From assembly GCF_030409605.1 (NCBI RefSeq), contig NZ_JAUFQG010000004.1:1483501-1547500 (forward strand): a stretch of 64,000 nucleotides of DNA. Direction: 5' to 3'. The notes under the pieces are model-generated. The model was not told where the DNA came from. It saw only the letters and a list, made by a program, of their open reading frames with translations, and did not search any database. Position numbers and translations under genes: made by a program. The DNA comes from Simiduia curdlanivorans. GTDB lineage: Bacteria; Pseudomonadota; Gammaproteobacteria; Pseudomonadales; Cellvibrionaceae. Below, piece after piece: positions 8,206 through 17,220 of the stretch. Numbering within the stretch: the first letter of the stretch is position 1; each line of letters opens with the position of its first letter.

Positions 8206-9471
8206 TCAATCATCCTTCCGTGTGTTGGCAGTATAAAATTCGAGTAGTTTCTTTCCAGCAACATCGTCTGAGTGAACCGACTCAGCATACCGCCTAGCTT
8301 CTTGGCCTATAGACAGTATTTTTTCTATGTCGTTTATATAGTGAGTGAATTTAGTTAAAAACTCTTCTCTGGAACTACAGATTATGGCATTTAATCCGTC
8401 GGTTACATCAAGTCCTTCGAACGCTTCCGGGTATCCAATAACTGCTTGTTCATTTATCATAGCATCAATAACTTTAAGCTTTGTGCCTCCACCATCTCTG
8501 ATTGGGCATATATACAAGTTGCTGTTTATATAGAAGGGAGCAATTTCTGGAACAAAGCCATGTAGTTTTACATTTTTAAAACGTTTGCTGGCTGAGACTA
8601 TACTGTCATTTGGATTCTTTCCGATAATATCGATGGTTAGGCTTTGGTTGGCTTCTATTAATGGAAGTGCCAATTCATCTAAGAAATGTTGAACTGCATC
8701 AGTATTTGGGTACCAGTCTAAACCGCCGATAAAGAGAGCTTTGGGAGATTCTTTGCTTGGCGTGCGCTGATTTTTTGATGATTGCCTAGGAACAGGGTTT
8801 GGTATGTCCAAAATCTTGCATTTGGGAAAGCGCCGTAGTAGTTGTTTCGAGTCAGGATCAGAGCAGGTTATATGGATCTTGCTTCGTGGGCATTGGGCAT
8901 TCTCGTATCTGTTTAGCTTTATGTATTCAAGAAAATAGTACGCCTTTTTAAAAAAATTACTGCACTTTTTCGATCGACGTAACATCATAGAAGACTCAAT
9001 GTTGTGGTGATCAAGTGCCAGCATGGTTGTCTCTTTATCGGGAATGAATTGACATAATCCAATGGTGTCAATGTGAATCAGATCGTACTTTCTTTCTGAG
9101 AGCAGATTCTCTACCGACTCCTTAAAAATCCTTGAGTTATGCCACTCAACAGAATATGGGGTGTTCATAAATAGGCATTTTAGAGCCAAAAACAATTTGT
9201 TAAATGTACCATTTCCGCAGTCCATGGGAGAGAATATTGTCGTTCTAAAAATCGACCCCAGATGCTGTTTTGAAGTTTCTAGGCCTTCTTCGACAGACGG
9301 AAAAAAGGGGCTGATTAGGTTGGGTTGAATTTGCGCAACTAAGTCCACGTTATGGTGTTCGGCTAGGTGGCGAGATAAATAATAGCTCCTCATCAGAACC
9401 CCACCCTTTGGCGGATATGGAACAAGGTGCGACAGCCACAAGATATTTAATTTTGTATTCAATGAGAGCAT
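8206..9471 (-). CDS. Glycosyltransferase family 4, resembling exosortase-locus sugar transferases
   Basis: A 421-residue GT-B protein. The opening LNILWLSHLVPYPPKGG followed by RSYYLSRHLAEHH is the pattern of family-4 sugar transferases that accompany PEP-CTERM/exosortase systems. The C-terminal donor domain has ALFIGGLDWYPNTDAV (about residues 245-260) and IRDGGGTKLKVIDAM, a variant of the EX7E region in which Asp replaces the first Glu. It is cytoplasmic or peripheral to the membrane. It is coupled to the CapK-like gene. A 156-bp gap with a perfect dyad separates it from the upstream glycosyltransferase, so an internal promoter is possible. Confidence 0.8.
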   Translation of the reverse strand: MLSLNTKLNILWLSHLVPYPPKGGVLMRSYYLSRHLAEHHNVDLVAQIQPNLISPFFPSVEEGLETSKQHLGSIFRTTIFSPMDCGNGTFNKLFLALKCLFMNTPYSVEWHNSRIFKESVENLLSERKYDLIHIDTIGLCQFIPDKETTMLALDHHNIESSMMLRRSKKCSNFFKKAYYFLEYIKLNRYENAQCPRSKIHITCSDPDSKQLLRRFPKCKILDIPNPVPRQSSKNQRTPSKESPKALFIGGLDWYPNTDAVQHFLDELALPLIEANQSLTIDIIGKNPNDSIVSASKRFKNVKLHGFVPEIAPFYINSNLYICPIRDGGGTKLKVIDAMINEQAVIGYPEAFEGLDVTDGLNAIICSSREEFLTKFTHYINDIEKILSIGQEARRYAESVHSDDVAGKKLLEFYTANTRKDD

Positions 9472-9495
9472 CCGTTTGCTGTAGGTTTTAGTTGT

Positions 9496-9536
9496 GATTA
9501 ATGATGCACATCAGCCTGTGATATGAATCATTAATC
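9496..9536. repeat. Perfect 10-bp inverted repeat with 21-bp loop
   Basis: GATTAATGAT at 9496-9505 and ATCATTAATC at 9527-9536 are exact reverse complements. The pair lies in the 156-bp gap inside the leftward glycan cluster, just upstream of the GT4 gene at 8206-9471. The A+T-rich arms and lack of a T-tract argue against an intrinsic terminator. An operator or transcript-processing hairpin is more likely. Confidence 0.45.
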
Positions 9537-9627
9537 ATACTTTATTGGTTCATACATGTTACGACTCGAGCATGTCTGGGTGCTCTACTAAACTCGATCT
9601 GGTTGCTTTGCCGAGGTGATCTACATT

Positions 9628-10770
9628 CTAGTAACCACTAAATACCGAAGCTAAGCAGCCTTCCAGGTTGGCGATTTGGTGTTCAGTCGTGTATTTCCCT
9701 TTGATTCTTGCGACTGCACTTACAGACATTTTGTTGTATCGTTGCTCATCATTTAAAAGTAATAGAATACAATTTGTTAATTCTTTTGCACTCCCTGGTG
9801 TAAAAGTGAGGCCGGTTACATGATCATCTACGGTTTCGATTAGACCTTGTAATCGAGAAACGATTATAGGTAAACCGCAACCAGCCATTTCCAATGTTGA
9901 CATTGGAAATGAATCCCATCCGGTGGATGCAACGACGCCTATGTGGCATTGTGGCATTATTGTGGGCAGGTCATTTCGGTAGCCGGCAAAATGGACATGT
10001 CCTAATGCATTGCTTTTTTGAAGCATGGCAATAAACTTTTCTTCCTCGCCTGGTCGGTTGCCACAGATCAAAAAATGGATGTGATTGTTCTCCGGTGATT
10101 GGAGTAGCTCAATAGCGCTTTCAATAATTGTTCGTACACCCTTCCGTTCTTCCATGTGGCCAGAGTAGAATACAACTTTTGCATCGCTTGGTATCTTGAA
10201 TTCGGTTGTCAAATAGTCGCTTTTATTCTTTGCTGGTTTGAATAAGCTCGTGTCAATCCCGGTAGGAATTACACTTGTTTGTTTCATGCTTATTCCTCTT
10301 CCATTAACTGCAAGATCTCTCATTGCTTCCGATTCAAATATAAAGTGATCCGGTTTATTTTTGTTGAATGCAAGAAGCAGCTTCTTTAAAGCTAGCTTAA
10401 CAGGACCATTTTTGGAGCTTATTGTAGAGCCCCAATACGAGACAATATTTTTAATCCCGTTTTTGCGCAACATCGTGCAAACCTTGGCATTTGGTTGAAC
10501 GTCAAAGCAAAATGCATATTCAATGCCTTTCTCTTTGATGTAGCAGCTCGCGCTATCGAAGGTCCCGATATCTTTATAGTTAAGCGCGATGACATTTTTA
10601 AAATCGCCTGGAAGGCTTTTCGGTGGCCCGGCGTCAAGATCGCTAAATGAAAAAAATACTTTTTCTTGAGATCCCGTCAATTTGCTCGCAGTTTTAAGAA
10701 AAATTTTCTCTAACGCTGCCATTGCGTATCCAGCATTGCTGGGGGTGTGAAACATGACTAGAATTTTCAT
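9628..10770 (-). CDS. Glycosyltransferase family 4
   Basis: A 380-residue GT-B glycosyltransferase. Visible features are the linker PTGIDTSLFKPAKN (about residues 179-192), the start of the donor domain KVVFYSGHMEERKGVRTIIE, and the family-4 EX7E-type loop ASTGWDSFPMSTLEMAGCGLPIIV (described here in parts; about 288-312). These place it among enzymes acting on lipid-linked glycans in the cytoplasm. Its start overlaps the acyltransferase stop by 4 bp (ATGA). The donor sugar is unknown. Confidence 0.85.
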   Translation of the reverse strand: MKILVMFHTPSNAGYAMAALEKIFLKTASKLTGSQEKVFFSFSDLDAGPPKSLPGDFKNVIALNYKDIGTFDSASCYIKEKGIEYAFCFDVQPNAKVCTMLRKNGIKNIVSYWGSTISSKNGPVKLALKKLLLAFNKNKPDHFIFESEAMRDLAVNGRGISMKQTSVIPTGIDTSLFKPAKNKSDYLTTEFKIPSDAKVVFYSGHMEERKGVRTIIESAIELLQSPENNHIHFLICGNRPGEEEKFIAMLQKSNALGHVHFAGYRNDLPTIMPQCHIGVVASTGWDSFPMSTLEMAGCGLPIIVSRLQGLIETVDDHVTGLTFTPGSAKELTNCILLLLNDEQRYNKMSVSAVARIKGKYTTEHQIANLEGCLASVFSGY

Positions 10771-11864
10771 GATGCTGCTGCCTTGTTTTTGCTTTCATTC
10801 CTTTTTATGTGCCGCTTTGCTAAATCTAAGGCCGGCTTTTCGATAAACAGCCAAGAGGCTAAACTGACTATTAATGTAATCACAAATATCAATGTGCCAG
10901 TAAGGTAGGTGGGGGTGATCTTTGAGTATAAGAACCAGTTGATTATTGGCATGTGATAGAGATATGTGCCGTAAGATATGTCAATGTTGCTAAGTGTATT
11001 ATCTGCTAGGGATTCATTTGTATATGCGGCTGAAAAAATAACAGCAGAAAGGAATATGAACATCAACGGGTTTAATGAGTTGCCGAAGTCGGCGCCTAGT
11101 TGAAGCGCACCGTAGCTGAAGGCTAGGTATCCAATTAGTAGGGGAGTGAACTTCCCGTTTAGATACCGATGCGCTCTTTCGAAATTCTGTTGGAATATAA
11201 CTCCAGCTATAAACATGAATATCCATGGGGCGAAGGAGACACGAAAAAGTTTTAGAGGAATGTTGTTTGAAATGTTGCTCGATAAGTAGTCGTAAAGAAT
11301 GTTTGCAAAAATGAAAATGAAGAACATTGAGAAGAATGCGATTTTTGGAATTCTTTTTCCCGCTATTAAGTAGAGCAGCGGTATAAGGATATAAAATTGA
11401 AGTTCTACAGTAATTGTCCATAGGCTTCCGTTCAAGACCCCGTCACCATATGCACGAAGGTAGTCTGGGTTGTAGAATTGCACTATTGTTACTTTAGATA
11501 GCGTCAGCAAAATTAGTTGAAAGATGTCGGGGGGCGATCCAGCCAGTTCAAAATAATTGGTTGTGTATATAAGCGCAATAGCAAAAATTACGCTTACAAA
11601 TAATGCAGGTTCAATTCTGGCAGCTCGTTTAAGCGCGTAGTCTTTCCATGACCTACTTGATTCCCATGATCTGCTAATCAAAAGGCCACTGATAAAAAAG
11701 AACACGGGAACTCCGGGGAAGAATCCTAGTATTTTGAGCACAACCACATGAAAATAACTAGCATCAACTCCGTAGATTGATACGAGATGATAGTGCACAA
11801 CTTGCAATGCCGCAAAAATACGAATTAAGTTGAAATTATTTTTGTAAAAAGTGTTATTGTTCAT
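10767..11864 (-). CDS. Membrane acyltransferase, family 3
   Basis: A 365-residue integral membrane protein with about ten hydrophobic segments. The first segment NLIRIFAALQVVHYHL carries the conserved Arg and His of acyltransferase family 3. GVPVFFFISGLLISRSW and the C-terminal GTYLYHMPIINWFL match the family's other conserved blocks. These proteins O-acetylate or acylate sugars of surface polysaccharides using an acyl donor from the cytoplasmic side. The gene overlaps the ABC transporter end by 11 bp and the downstream GT4 by 4 bp, so it is firmly inside the operon. Confidence 0.87.
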   Translation of the reverse strand: MNNNTFYKNNFNLIRIFAALQVVHYHLVSIYGVDASYFHVVVLKILGFFPGVPVFFFISGLLISRSWESSRSWKDYALKRAARIEPALFVSVIFAIALIYTTNYFELAGSPPDIFQLILLTLSKVTIVQFYNPDYLRAYGDGVLNGSLWTITVELQFYILIPLLYLIAGKRIPKIAFFSMFFIFIFANILYDYLSSNISNNIPLKLFRVSFAPWIFMFIAGVIFQQNFERAHRYLNGKFTPLLIGYLAFSYGALQLGADFGNSLNPLMFIFLSAVIFSAAYTNESLADNTLSNIDISYGTYLYHMPIINWFLYSKITPTYLTGTLIFVITLIVSLASWLFIEKPALDLAKRHIKRNESKNKAAAS

Positions 11865-13740
11865 TGCGCTGCCGGGAATTTTCTTGTGTGCTTTCTATTG
11901 TCTTAGTGTTTGTGTGATTCCCAAACCCCTTGTCCATTAGTGCTCTAAATCCTGCATCTTTCTCGATTAAGTTGGCGAAGCTATCGTTGGATGAGATAAT
12001 ACCGTTGTCCAAAAGAATGACTTGATCGGACAACTTTATCGCCGATGGCCTATGGGATATCACCAGAATGAGCATGTCTTTTTTGAGTTCCTGCAAAAGT
12101 TGCATGATCTCGTATTCACTTTCGATATCCAATGCGCTCGTTGGTTCGTCTAATATAAGAACTGAGCTTTGTTGGTAAAGCGCCCTTGCAATGGCAATTC
12201 GCTGCCTCTGCCCACCACTCAATAGTTTACCGTCTTGTCCTAGTTGGGTGTTGGCCCCGTTCGGCAGCTTGGCTACGAAATCATTGGCTCGTGCTTTCTG
12301 TAGTGCGTGAGCCACTTTTTTATCGTCAATTTCTTCATCACCTGCGCCAAATGCGACATTTTTGGTGACGGTACTATCAAGAATGAATATGTTTTGTGCT
12401 ACATATGCCAGATTGTTCTGGTATTCTTCTATTCCAAATTCACTTAGTGGTACATTATTGATTTTGATTTGACCTTCTTGGTTTTCCAGTAGGCCAAGTA
12501 GTACATCTGCAAGCGTTGACTTCCCTGATCCGGAGTGACCCGCAATGGTATATATCTTACCTTTGCTGAGGTTTAAACTGATATTTCGGATCGCTCGTTC
12601 TTTGGTGTTTGGGTAGGTGTAGTCAATATTCTCTGCATCAATAGACTGTATGTCGATTTTACTTCTCGTATGCGTATTATCTTTCTCTTTTGATTTGTAG
12701 TTAAGTTCGCGGTATAAGGTGTCTACTACCGGTCCATTTGCACTCATTGCGGAAATGGACTTGTAAACCTGTTGCATGGTGGGCAGTAGTTTGTATCCAG
12801 CAATAGCGTAGATGCTGAGTAGGGCTATGAGATCCTTACCATTATCGCCTTTGAGAAGGGCAAAAATGGCGAGTAGTAAGATTGCCCCAAAAGCTACGGT
12901 TTCAATAACGAATTTTGGAATATCCCCCGTTAAAGCAATTGAAGCCGATGCTTTAAGTCCTTTTAAGTTAATCTGCTTTAGTTTAGTTAAGTAAACCTCT
13001 TCGGTGTGGCTTAACTTCAAATCTTTTATACCGATAAAACTTTCTGAGAGAATAGACTGCATCTTGCTATTTCGGTCAGACATGATTGTCCCGTTAATGT
13101 TTAGGGACTTCTTCACTGATATGTAGGTTATTAAGTAGGCTCCTCCAAGGATGGCGGCTGATGAAAATGCAACTGATGGACTAATTGCTATAAGCCCTAC
13201 GATTATAATTGCAGCCACCATTGATTGACTAATAAGCAGTAAAAAAGGTTGTAAAACCATGTAAACAAAGCGGGGCGTTTCTTGCGATATTACAGAAATT
13301 ATTTCATTGTAATTTTCTGATTTGTGATAGACGTATTCTCTGTGAAGGTAATTGTTAAATAGGTCCGATTGAATTTGCGCGCCAATCGTCACAGAGAATC
13401 TTATAAGTAGCCATAGGGTTACAACGGATATCAAGTTTGATACAAAAATCAGTGCGAGAGACGCCAGTGCAAATAGAATTGTAAATTGACTTTCGCTTTC
13501 CGCTCCTGAAAACTTATACGCATAGTTAAAAAACTTATTGCTGTGAACGATGCTCTGATCTGAGAGTAAGGTTATAAACGGCGCAATGCTTGCTATGCCA
13601 ACTATTTGTATGAAAGCTGAGAATATAAAAAATAGTGTCAGCGTGTAAAATTCAGCTCTCTGTGTTTTAGTGAGCATTTTAAGAAGTGTCTTGATTATCT
13701 GTGCTATGTACATTTGGTGCTCGTTAGTGTGGCGGTACAT
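11854..13740 (-). CDS. ABC transporter, fused permease and ATPase (flippase type)
   Basis: A half-transporter of 628 residues: six membrane spans (about residues 25-325), then a nucleotide-binding domain with Walker A IAGHSGSGKST (about 395-405), signature LSGGQRQRIAIARAL (about 500-514) and Walker B SVLILDEPTSALD (about 520-532). The arrangement resembles MsbA and PglK, which flip lipid-linked glycans across the inner membrane, and its place among glycosyltransferases supports that role. The called start overlaps the upstream gene by 37 bp. ATG 13713, nine codons in, is a plausible alternative that leaves a 10-bp overlap. Confidence 0.88.
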   Translation of the reverse strand: MYRHTNEHQMYIAQIIKTLLKMLTKTQRAEFYTLTLFFIFSAFIQIVGIASIAPFITLLSDQSIVHSNKFFNYAYKFSGAESESQFTILFALASLALIFVSNLISVVTLWLLIRFSVTIGAQIQSDLFNNYLHREYVYHKSENYNEIISVISQETPRFVYMVLQPFLLLISQSMVAAIIIVGLIAISPSVAFSSAAILGGAYLITYISVKKSLNINGTIMSDRNSKMQSILSESFIGIKDLKLSHTEEVYLTKLKQINLKGLKASASIALTGDIPKFVIETVAFGAILLLAIFALLKGDNGKDLIALLSIYAIAGYKLLPTMQQVYKSISAMSANGPVVDTLYRELNYKSKEKDNTHTRSKIDIQSIDAENIDYTYPNTKERAIRNISLNLSKGKIYTIAGHSGSGKSTLADVLLGLLENQEGQIKINNVPLSEFGIEEYQNNLAYVAQNIFILDSTVTKNVAFGAGDEEIDDKKVAHALQKARANDFVAKLPNGANTQLGQDGKLLSGGQRQRIAIARALYQQSSVLILDEPTSALDIESEYEIMQLLQELKKDMLILVISHRPSAIKLSDQVILLDNGIISSNDSFANLIEKDAGFRALMDKGFGNHTNTKTIESTQENSRQRNEQ

Positions 13741-14846
13741 TTACGTTTTTTGCCGTATAACTCGATGGTCTTTTTAGCGTTATACTCGGCAGTGAATTTC
13801 TTGTTTAAAGTGGGTGTTTTTTTTCTTGCACTGAGAATGTTCTCAATTGTTTGGGCATACCCTCTGGCGGAGTGTTCATTGCTGAGTAGGTGCCCATCTT
13901 CATTTGCTATTATTTCTGGCAACCCACCCGTTTTGTTTGCGACAACACAGACACCTAGTGCGCAAGCTTCCAGCACGACCATTGGCGTGCCTTCATGGTC
14001 TGAGCATATCACGAGTACATCGAGTGATTTAATATAGCGATGTACGTTTGATTGATGGCCATGAAAGGTAACAAATCTATCAATTTCCAGTGACTTAGCT
14101 AGCCTTACAAGTTCAGGCTTTTGCTTGCCGTCACCTAGGATATGGAAATGACAGTTTAGGTTTTTTTTAGTTAAGATTAATTTGGCCGCCTGTAAAAACA
14201 GGTCTACACGTTTTATCTGTTCAAGCCGGCCTACAATGCCAATATGCCTAGTGGGACCTTCGGTAGCCGGTTGAAATTCTATGGGTTCAATGGCCTGAAG
14301 AGGTTCTATGTCTACGCCGTTGTGTATCACGAAAATTTTTTCTGGAGCGTATGTTGCCTTCAGTATCTGCCCTAGGTCTTCGGATACGGCAATTATGCCA
14401 AACTGTAAGTGGTTCGCTACCCAGGTATCCAGGGCTACCTGAATGCGTTGCAGGCCTGTTGGCGCATATTCTGGTGCGCCGTGTGCGGTGCGCAGGCATT
14501 TCGCTCTATTCGAGGCGATTGGGTTCGCTAATAGATTTGCAATGGAACCCAGAATGTTTTCTTTTTGCCGATGGGTGTGAATGATATCTGGCTTAAATAC
14601 CAGTATGGCTTTACGCAAGCGAAATAGAATTTGAGCGGCGTTGAAGTCTGCTTCAGGAATAATTTCAACGGGAATATGTAATGCGCCTAGCCGTGCTGAT
14701 AGCTCACCATCATTTAAACAAACAACGCTTAGTTCGCAGTCTGGCTGAAGGTGCTTCAGCAGCGTATAGGCCTGCACTTCAGCCCCGGCCCAAAGGTCTC
14801 CGGAAATAATGTGCATTACGCGCAGCGGTTGGTTTAAACTTGCCAT
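13704..14846 (-). CDS. Glycosyltransferase family 4
   Basis: A 380-residue GT-B enzyme and the first gene of the leftward cluster. It begins LRVMHIISGDLWAGAEVQAY, the glycine-rich acceptor-side loop of family 4, with HTHRQKENILG (about residues 89-99) as the conserved His-rich segment. GIVGRLEQIKRVDLFLQA opens the donor domain, and SDHEGTPMVVLEACALGV provides the EX7E-type glutamates. It probably adds an early sugar to the lipid-linked repeat. A 95-bp divergent spacer separates it from the GT2 gene at 14942. Confidence 0.85.
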   Translation of the reverse strand: MASLNQPLRVMHIISGDLWAGAEVQAYTLLKHLQPDCELSVVCLNDGELSARLGALHIPVEIIPEADFNAAQILFRLRKAILVFKPDIIHTHRQKENILGSIANLLANPIASNRAKCLRTAHGAPEYAPTGLQRIQVALDTWVANHLQFGIIAVSEDLGQILKATYAPEKIFVIHNGVDIEPLQAIEPIEFQPATEGPTRHIGIVGRLEQIKRVDLFLQAAKLILTKKNLNCHFHILGDGKQKPELVRLAKSLEIDRFVTFHGHQSNVHRYIKSLDVLVICSDHEGTPMVVLEACALGVCVVANKTGGLPEIIANEDGHLLSNEHSARGYAQTIENILSARKKTPTLNKKFTAEYNAKKTIELYGKKRKCTATLTSTKCT

Positions 14847-14941
14847 TCAATATTCATCCTTAACTTGAATGTGGCTTGCTCCCTTGTGGGGTGAATTTTA
14901 ACGGCTTGTTAAGGTAAGGAAAAGGAAAATAAGGGATTAAT

Positions 14942-16087
14942 ATGGTAAAGGTCTGCTTTTGGGTCTTGGCGATAGCTTCGGTATACAGTTATCTGCTTTA
15001 CCCACTTGTTTTAAAGTCGCGTGAATTGGTTGTTGGACGCAAGCGCCAAGGCGAAGAGCAAGGTGATTCTTCGCTGATCCACATGACCCTCATTGTTACT
15101 GCGTACAATGAAGAGCGTAGGATTCGCGAAAAGATTGAGAATACCCTCGCTATCGATTTTGCCGCCGATCGCTTAGAGCTTATCGTGGCTTCAGACTGTT
15201 CTGACGACGCAACGGATGCCATTGTTGCCGAGTACTCCGATCGTGGCGTTCGTTTAGTTCGCGCCAGTGAGCGCTTGGGTAAGGAAAATGCCCAGCTGGC
15301 TGCCATTCTTGAGGCTAAGGGTGACGTACTGGTGTTTTCTGATGTTGCAACACATATTCCGAATGATGCGCTATTGAAGTTAGAGCACTATTTTGCCGAC
15401 CCTGAAATAGGCGCCGTTTCGAGCGAAGACCGGTTCGTGAGTAAAGATGGCGTAGTGGCGGGTGAGGGGGCCTATGTTAAGTATGAAATGTGGTTGCGAG
15501 CGCTAGAGTCGCGTTTGTCTGGTTTGGTGGGCTTGAGTGGATCTTTCTTCGCTGCGCGCAAGTCTGTTTGCGCCGACTGGGACATTCACTCGCCGAGTGA
15601 TTTTAATACGGCGTTGAATACGGTGAAATCGGGTTTACGAGCAGTTTCTGCACCTGATGTGCTCGGTTTTTACCAGGATTTGCAAGACCCTGCTAAAGAG
15701 TATCAGCGAAAAGTGCGTACCGTTTTGCGAGGCATGACGGGGCTGTCGCGGCATAGCGAGGTGATGAATCCATCCACCTTTGGCTTTTTTGCTGTACAAG
15801 TTATCTCGCACAAGCTGATGCGTTGGCTAACACCTTGGTTTCTCGTCGCTTTCTTTATTACCTCAGCCGCTTTGGCGACTACAGGGTTGCTTTTTGCCTT
15901 GGTGTTTTTGGCTCAGATAGGGTTTTACGGCGTTGCCATGGCCGCCCAGTTTGCGCCGGATTTGCGTCGATCAGGTGTTGTGCGGTTGATTTACTTTTTC
16001 GTGCAGGTTCACGTTGCGCTTATGGATGCTTCGGTAAAATTTTTCACGGGAAAAAGGATGACCACATGGAAGCCCTCCGCGCGTTGA
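14942..16087 (+). CDS. Membrane glycosyltransferase family 2
   Basis: A 381-residue GT2 protein with one N-terminal membrane span and two or three near the C-terminus (about residues 295-365). The catalytic domain has MTLIVTAYNEERRIREKIEN, the SDCSDDAT loop, a DVATHIP segment at the usual DXD position, LSGSFFAARK, and QRKVRTVLRG where processive enzymes have QxxRW. It may start or extend a polysaccharide chain at the membrane. It is the first of a rightward pair; the aminotransferase start overlaps its end by 22 bp. Upstream AAGGAAAATAAGGG offers ribosome-binding purines. Confidence 0.8.
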   Translation: MVKVCFWVLAIASVYSYLLYPLVLKSRELVVGRKRQGEEQGDSSLIHMTLIVTAYNEERRIREKIENTLAIDFAADRLELIVASDCSDDATDAIVAEYSDRGVRLVRASERLGKENAQLAAILEAKGDVLVFSDVATHIPNDALLKLEHYFADPEIGAVSSEDRFVSKDGVVAGEGAYVKYEMWLRALESRLSGLVGLSGSFFAARKSVCADWDIHSPSDFNTALNTVKSGLRAVSAPDVLGFYQDLQDPAKEYQRKVRTVLRGMTGLSRHSEVMNPSTFGFFAVQVISHKLMRWLTPWFLVAFFITSAALATTGLLFALVFLAQIGFYGVAMAAQFAPDLRRSGVVRLIYFFVQVHVALMDASVKFFTGKRMTTWKPSAR

Positions 16088-17208
16088 TTCCTGGGGCCTT
16101 GGCGCCAACTGGGAACCCAATTTCAACTTCTGGTCTCGGTGACAATACGGCGCTTGCGGTGACTAACTTCCAGTCTTGTTTTCTCGATTCTGGTACATCT
16201 GCTCTAGCTGTGGCGTTAATCGACGCGCGCGCGCGGCGTGCGAACGTTAAGTTTCCGAAAGTGATCATACCTGGATATTGTTGCCCCGATTTAGTATCCG
16301 CGGCCAAGTTTGCTGGTTTGCAACCAGTTGCGGTTGATATTGGCAGAGAGGATGCAAGCTACGATCTTCACCAGCTAGCACAAGTCATGGATACAGATAC
16401 GGTTGCGGTGATTGCCATCAATTTTCTGGGTGTGGCTGAGCGGTTAGAGGCTATTCGCGAGGTCATCGGCACGCGTGATGTAGCCTTGGTAGAGGATAAT
16501 GCGCAGTGGTTGCCGGCTTCTGAATATACTTCTGTAGCGGATTATGTGGTGTTTTCCTTTGGCCGGGGTAAGCCGCTGAGTTTATTGGGAGGCGGTGTCG
16601 TTTTTTATCGTGCTACTTTGGCAGAGCTGCAGTTTGAGCCGGATGAATACGGGCAAACTGGGTACACCTATCGATTGAAATTATTTGCCTATAACTTGAT
16701 GCTGCGGCCAGTTGGTTATCGCTTAGTGTGCCTATTGCCGTTTCTACGTTTGGGCTTAACGGTCTACAAGCCTAAAACTAAAATTGCCTTTATGGATAGT
16801 CAAAGGTTGAAGCTGTTGGGCGCGAATTTAGCTGCTTATAGGGTTCGTTCACAAGGGCTCGAAACGTCTTTGTTGAACGCTTTTGTAGCCGTTGATCGCA
16901 ACCCCTATTCCGCTTTGAGTTCTAATCGAAGCGGTAGATTACTGCGCTTTCCTGTGTTGTGCGCATCGGAGCAGGAAAGGGATAGGTTGCTCGCGGAGCT
17001 GGTCGGCCTTGGTGCGTCAGCCTTATATGGCCGCTCGATAGATCAGGTTGAAGGTGTTGGGGCCTTGGTTGAGGTGCCGTACCCCTTGATTAATGCTAAA
17101 AGCTTTGCGAGTAGATTGCTGACCCTGCCACTACATCGTTATGTGGAGAAGCATTACTTGCAGAGCTTGCTCCGTAAGCTACAAGGTTTTTTCCATAGGC
17201 CTCTTTAG
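16066..17208 (+). CDS. DegT/DnrJ/EryC1/StrS-type PLP-dependent aminotransferase-like protein
   Basis: Protein of 380 residues. The open frame extends upstream to 15823, but those 81 codons read the GT2 gene in another frame and look non-coding, so ATG 16066 is chosen; AAAAAGGA precedes it. The large domain has SGTSALAVALIDARA (PLP-phosphate site), VIIPGYCCPDLVSAA, VALVEDNAQWLP (the conserved Asp that contacts the pyridine nitrogen) and SFGRGKPLSLLGGG, whose Lys is at the Schiff-base position. Such enzymes aminate keto-sugars. The Cys pair after the substrate strand is unusual. It ends 12 bp before the converging exosortase gene. Confidence 0.75.
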   Translation: MEALRALIPGALAPTGNPISTSGLGDNTALAVTNFQSCFLDSGTSALAVALIDARARRANVKFPKVIIPGYCCPDLVSAAKFAGLQPVAVDIGREDASYDLHQLAQVMDTDTVAVIAINFLGVAERLEAIREVIGTRDVALVEDNAQWLPASEYTSVADYVVFSFGRGKPLSLLGGGVVFYRATLAELQFEPDEYGQTGYTYRLKLFAYNLMLRPVGYRLVCLLPFLRLGLTVYKPKTKIAFMDSQRLKLLGANLAAYRVRSQGLETSLLNAFVAVDRNPYSALSSNRSGRLLRFPVLCASEQERDRLLAELVGLGASALYGRSIDQVEGVGALVEVPYPLINAKSFASRLLTLPLHRYVEKHYLQSLLRKLQGFFHRPL

Positions 17209-17220
17209 CTTATCTCTCGG

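Noticed and set aside
9640..9670. Short stretch resembling part of 5S rRNA (CCGAAGCTAAGCAG)
   Set aside because: It is the 3' end of the GT4 coding sequence, and no other 5S helices are present.
15823..16065. N-terminal 81-codon extension of the aminotransferase frame
   Set aside because: It reads the end of the GT2 gene in a different frame, is rich in Cys and Arg and has no family similarity; ATG 16066 with a good ribosome binding site fits the family start.
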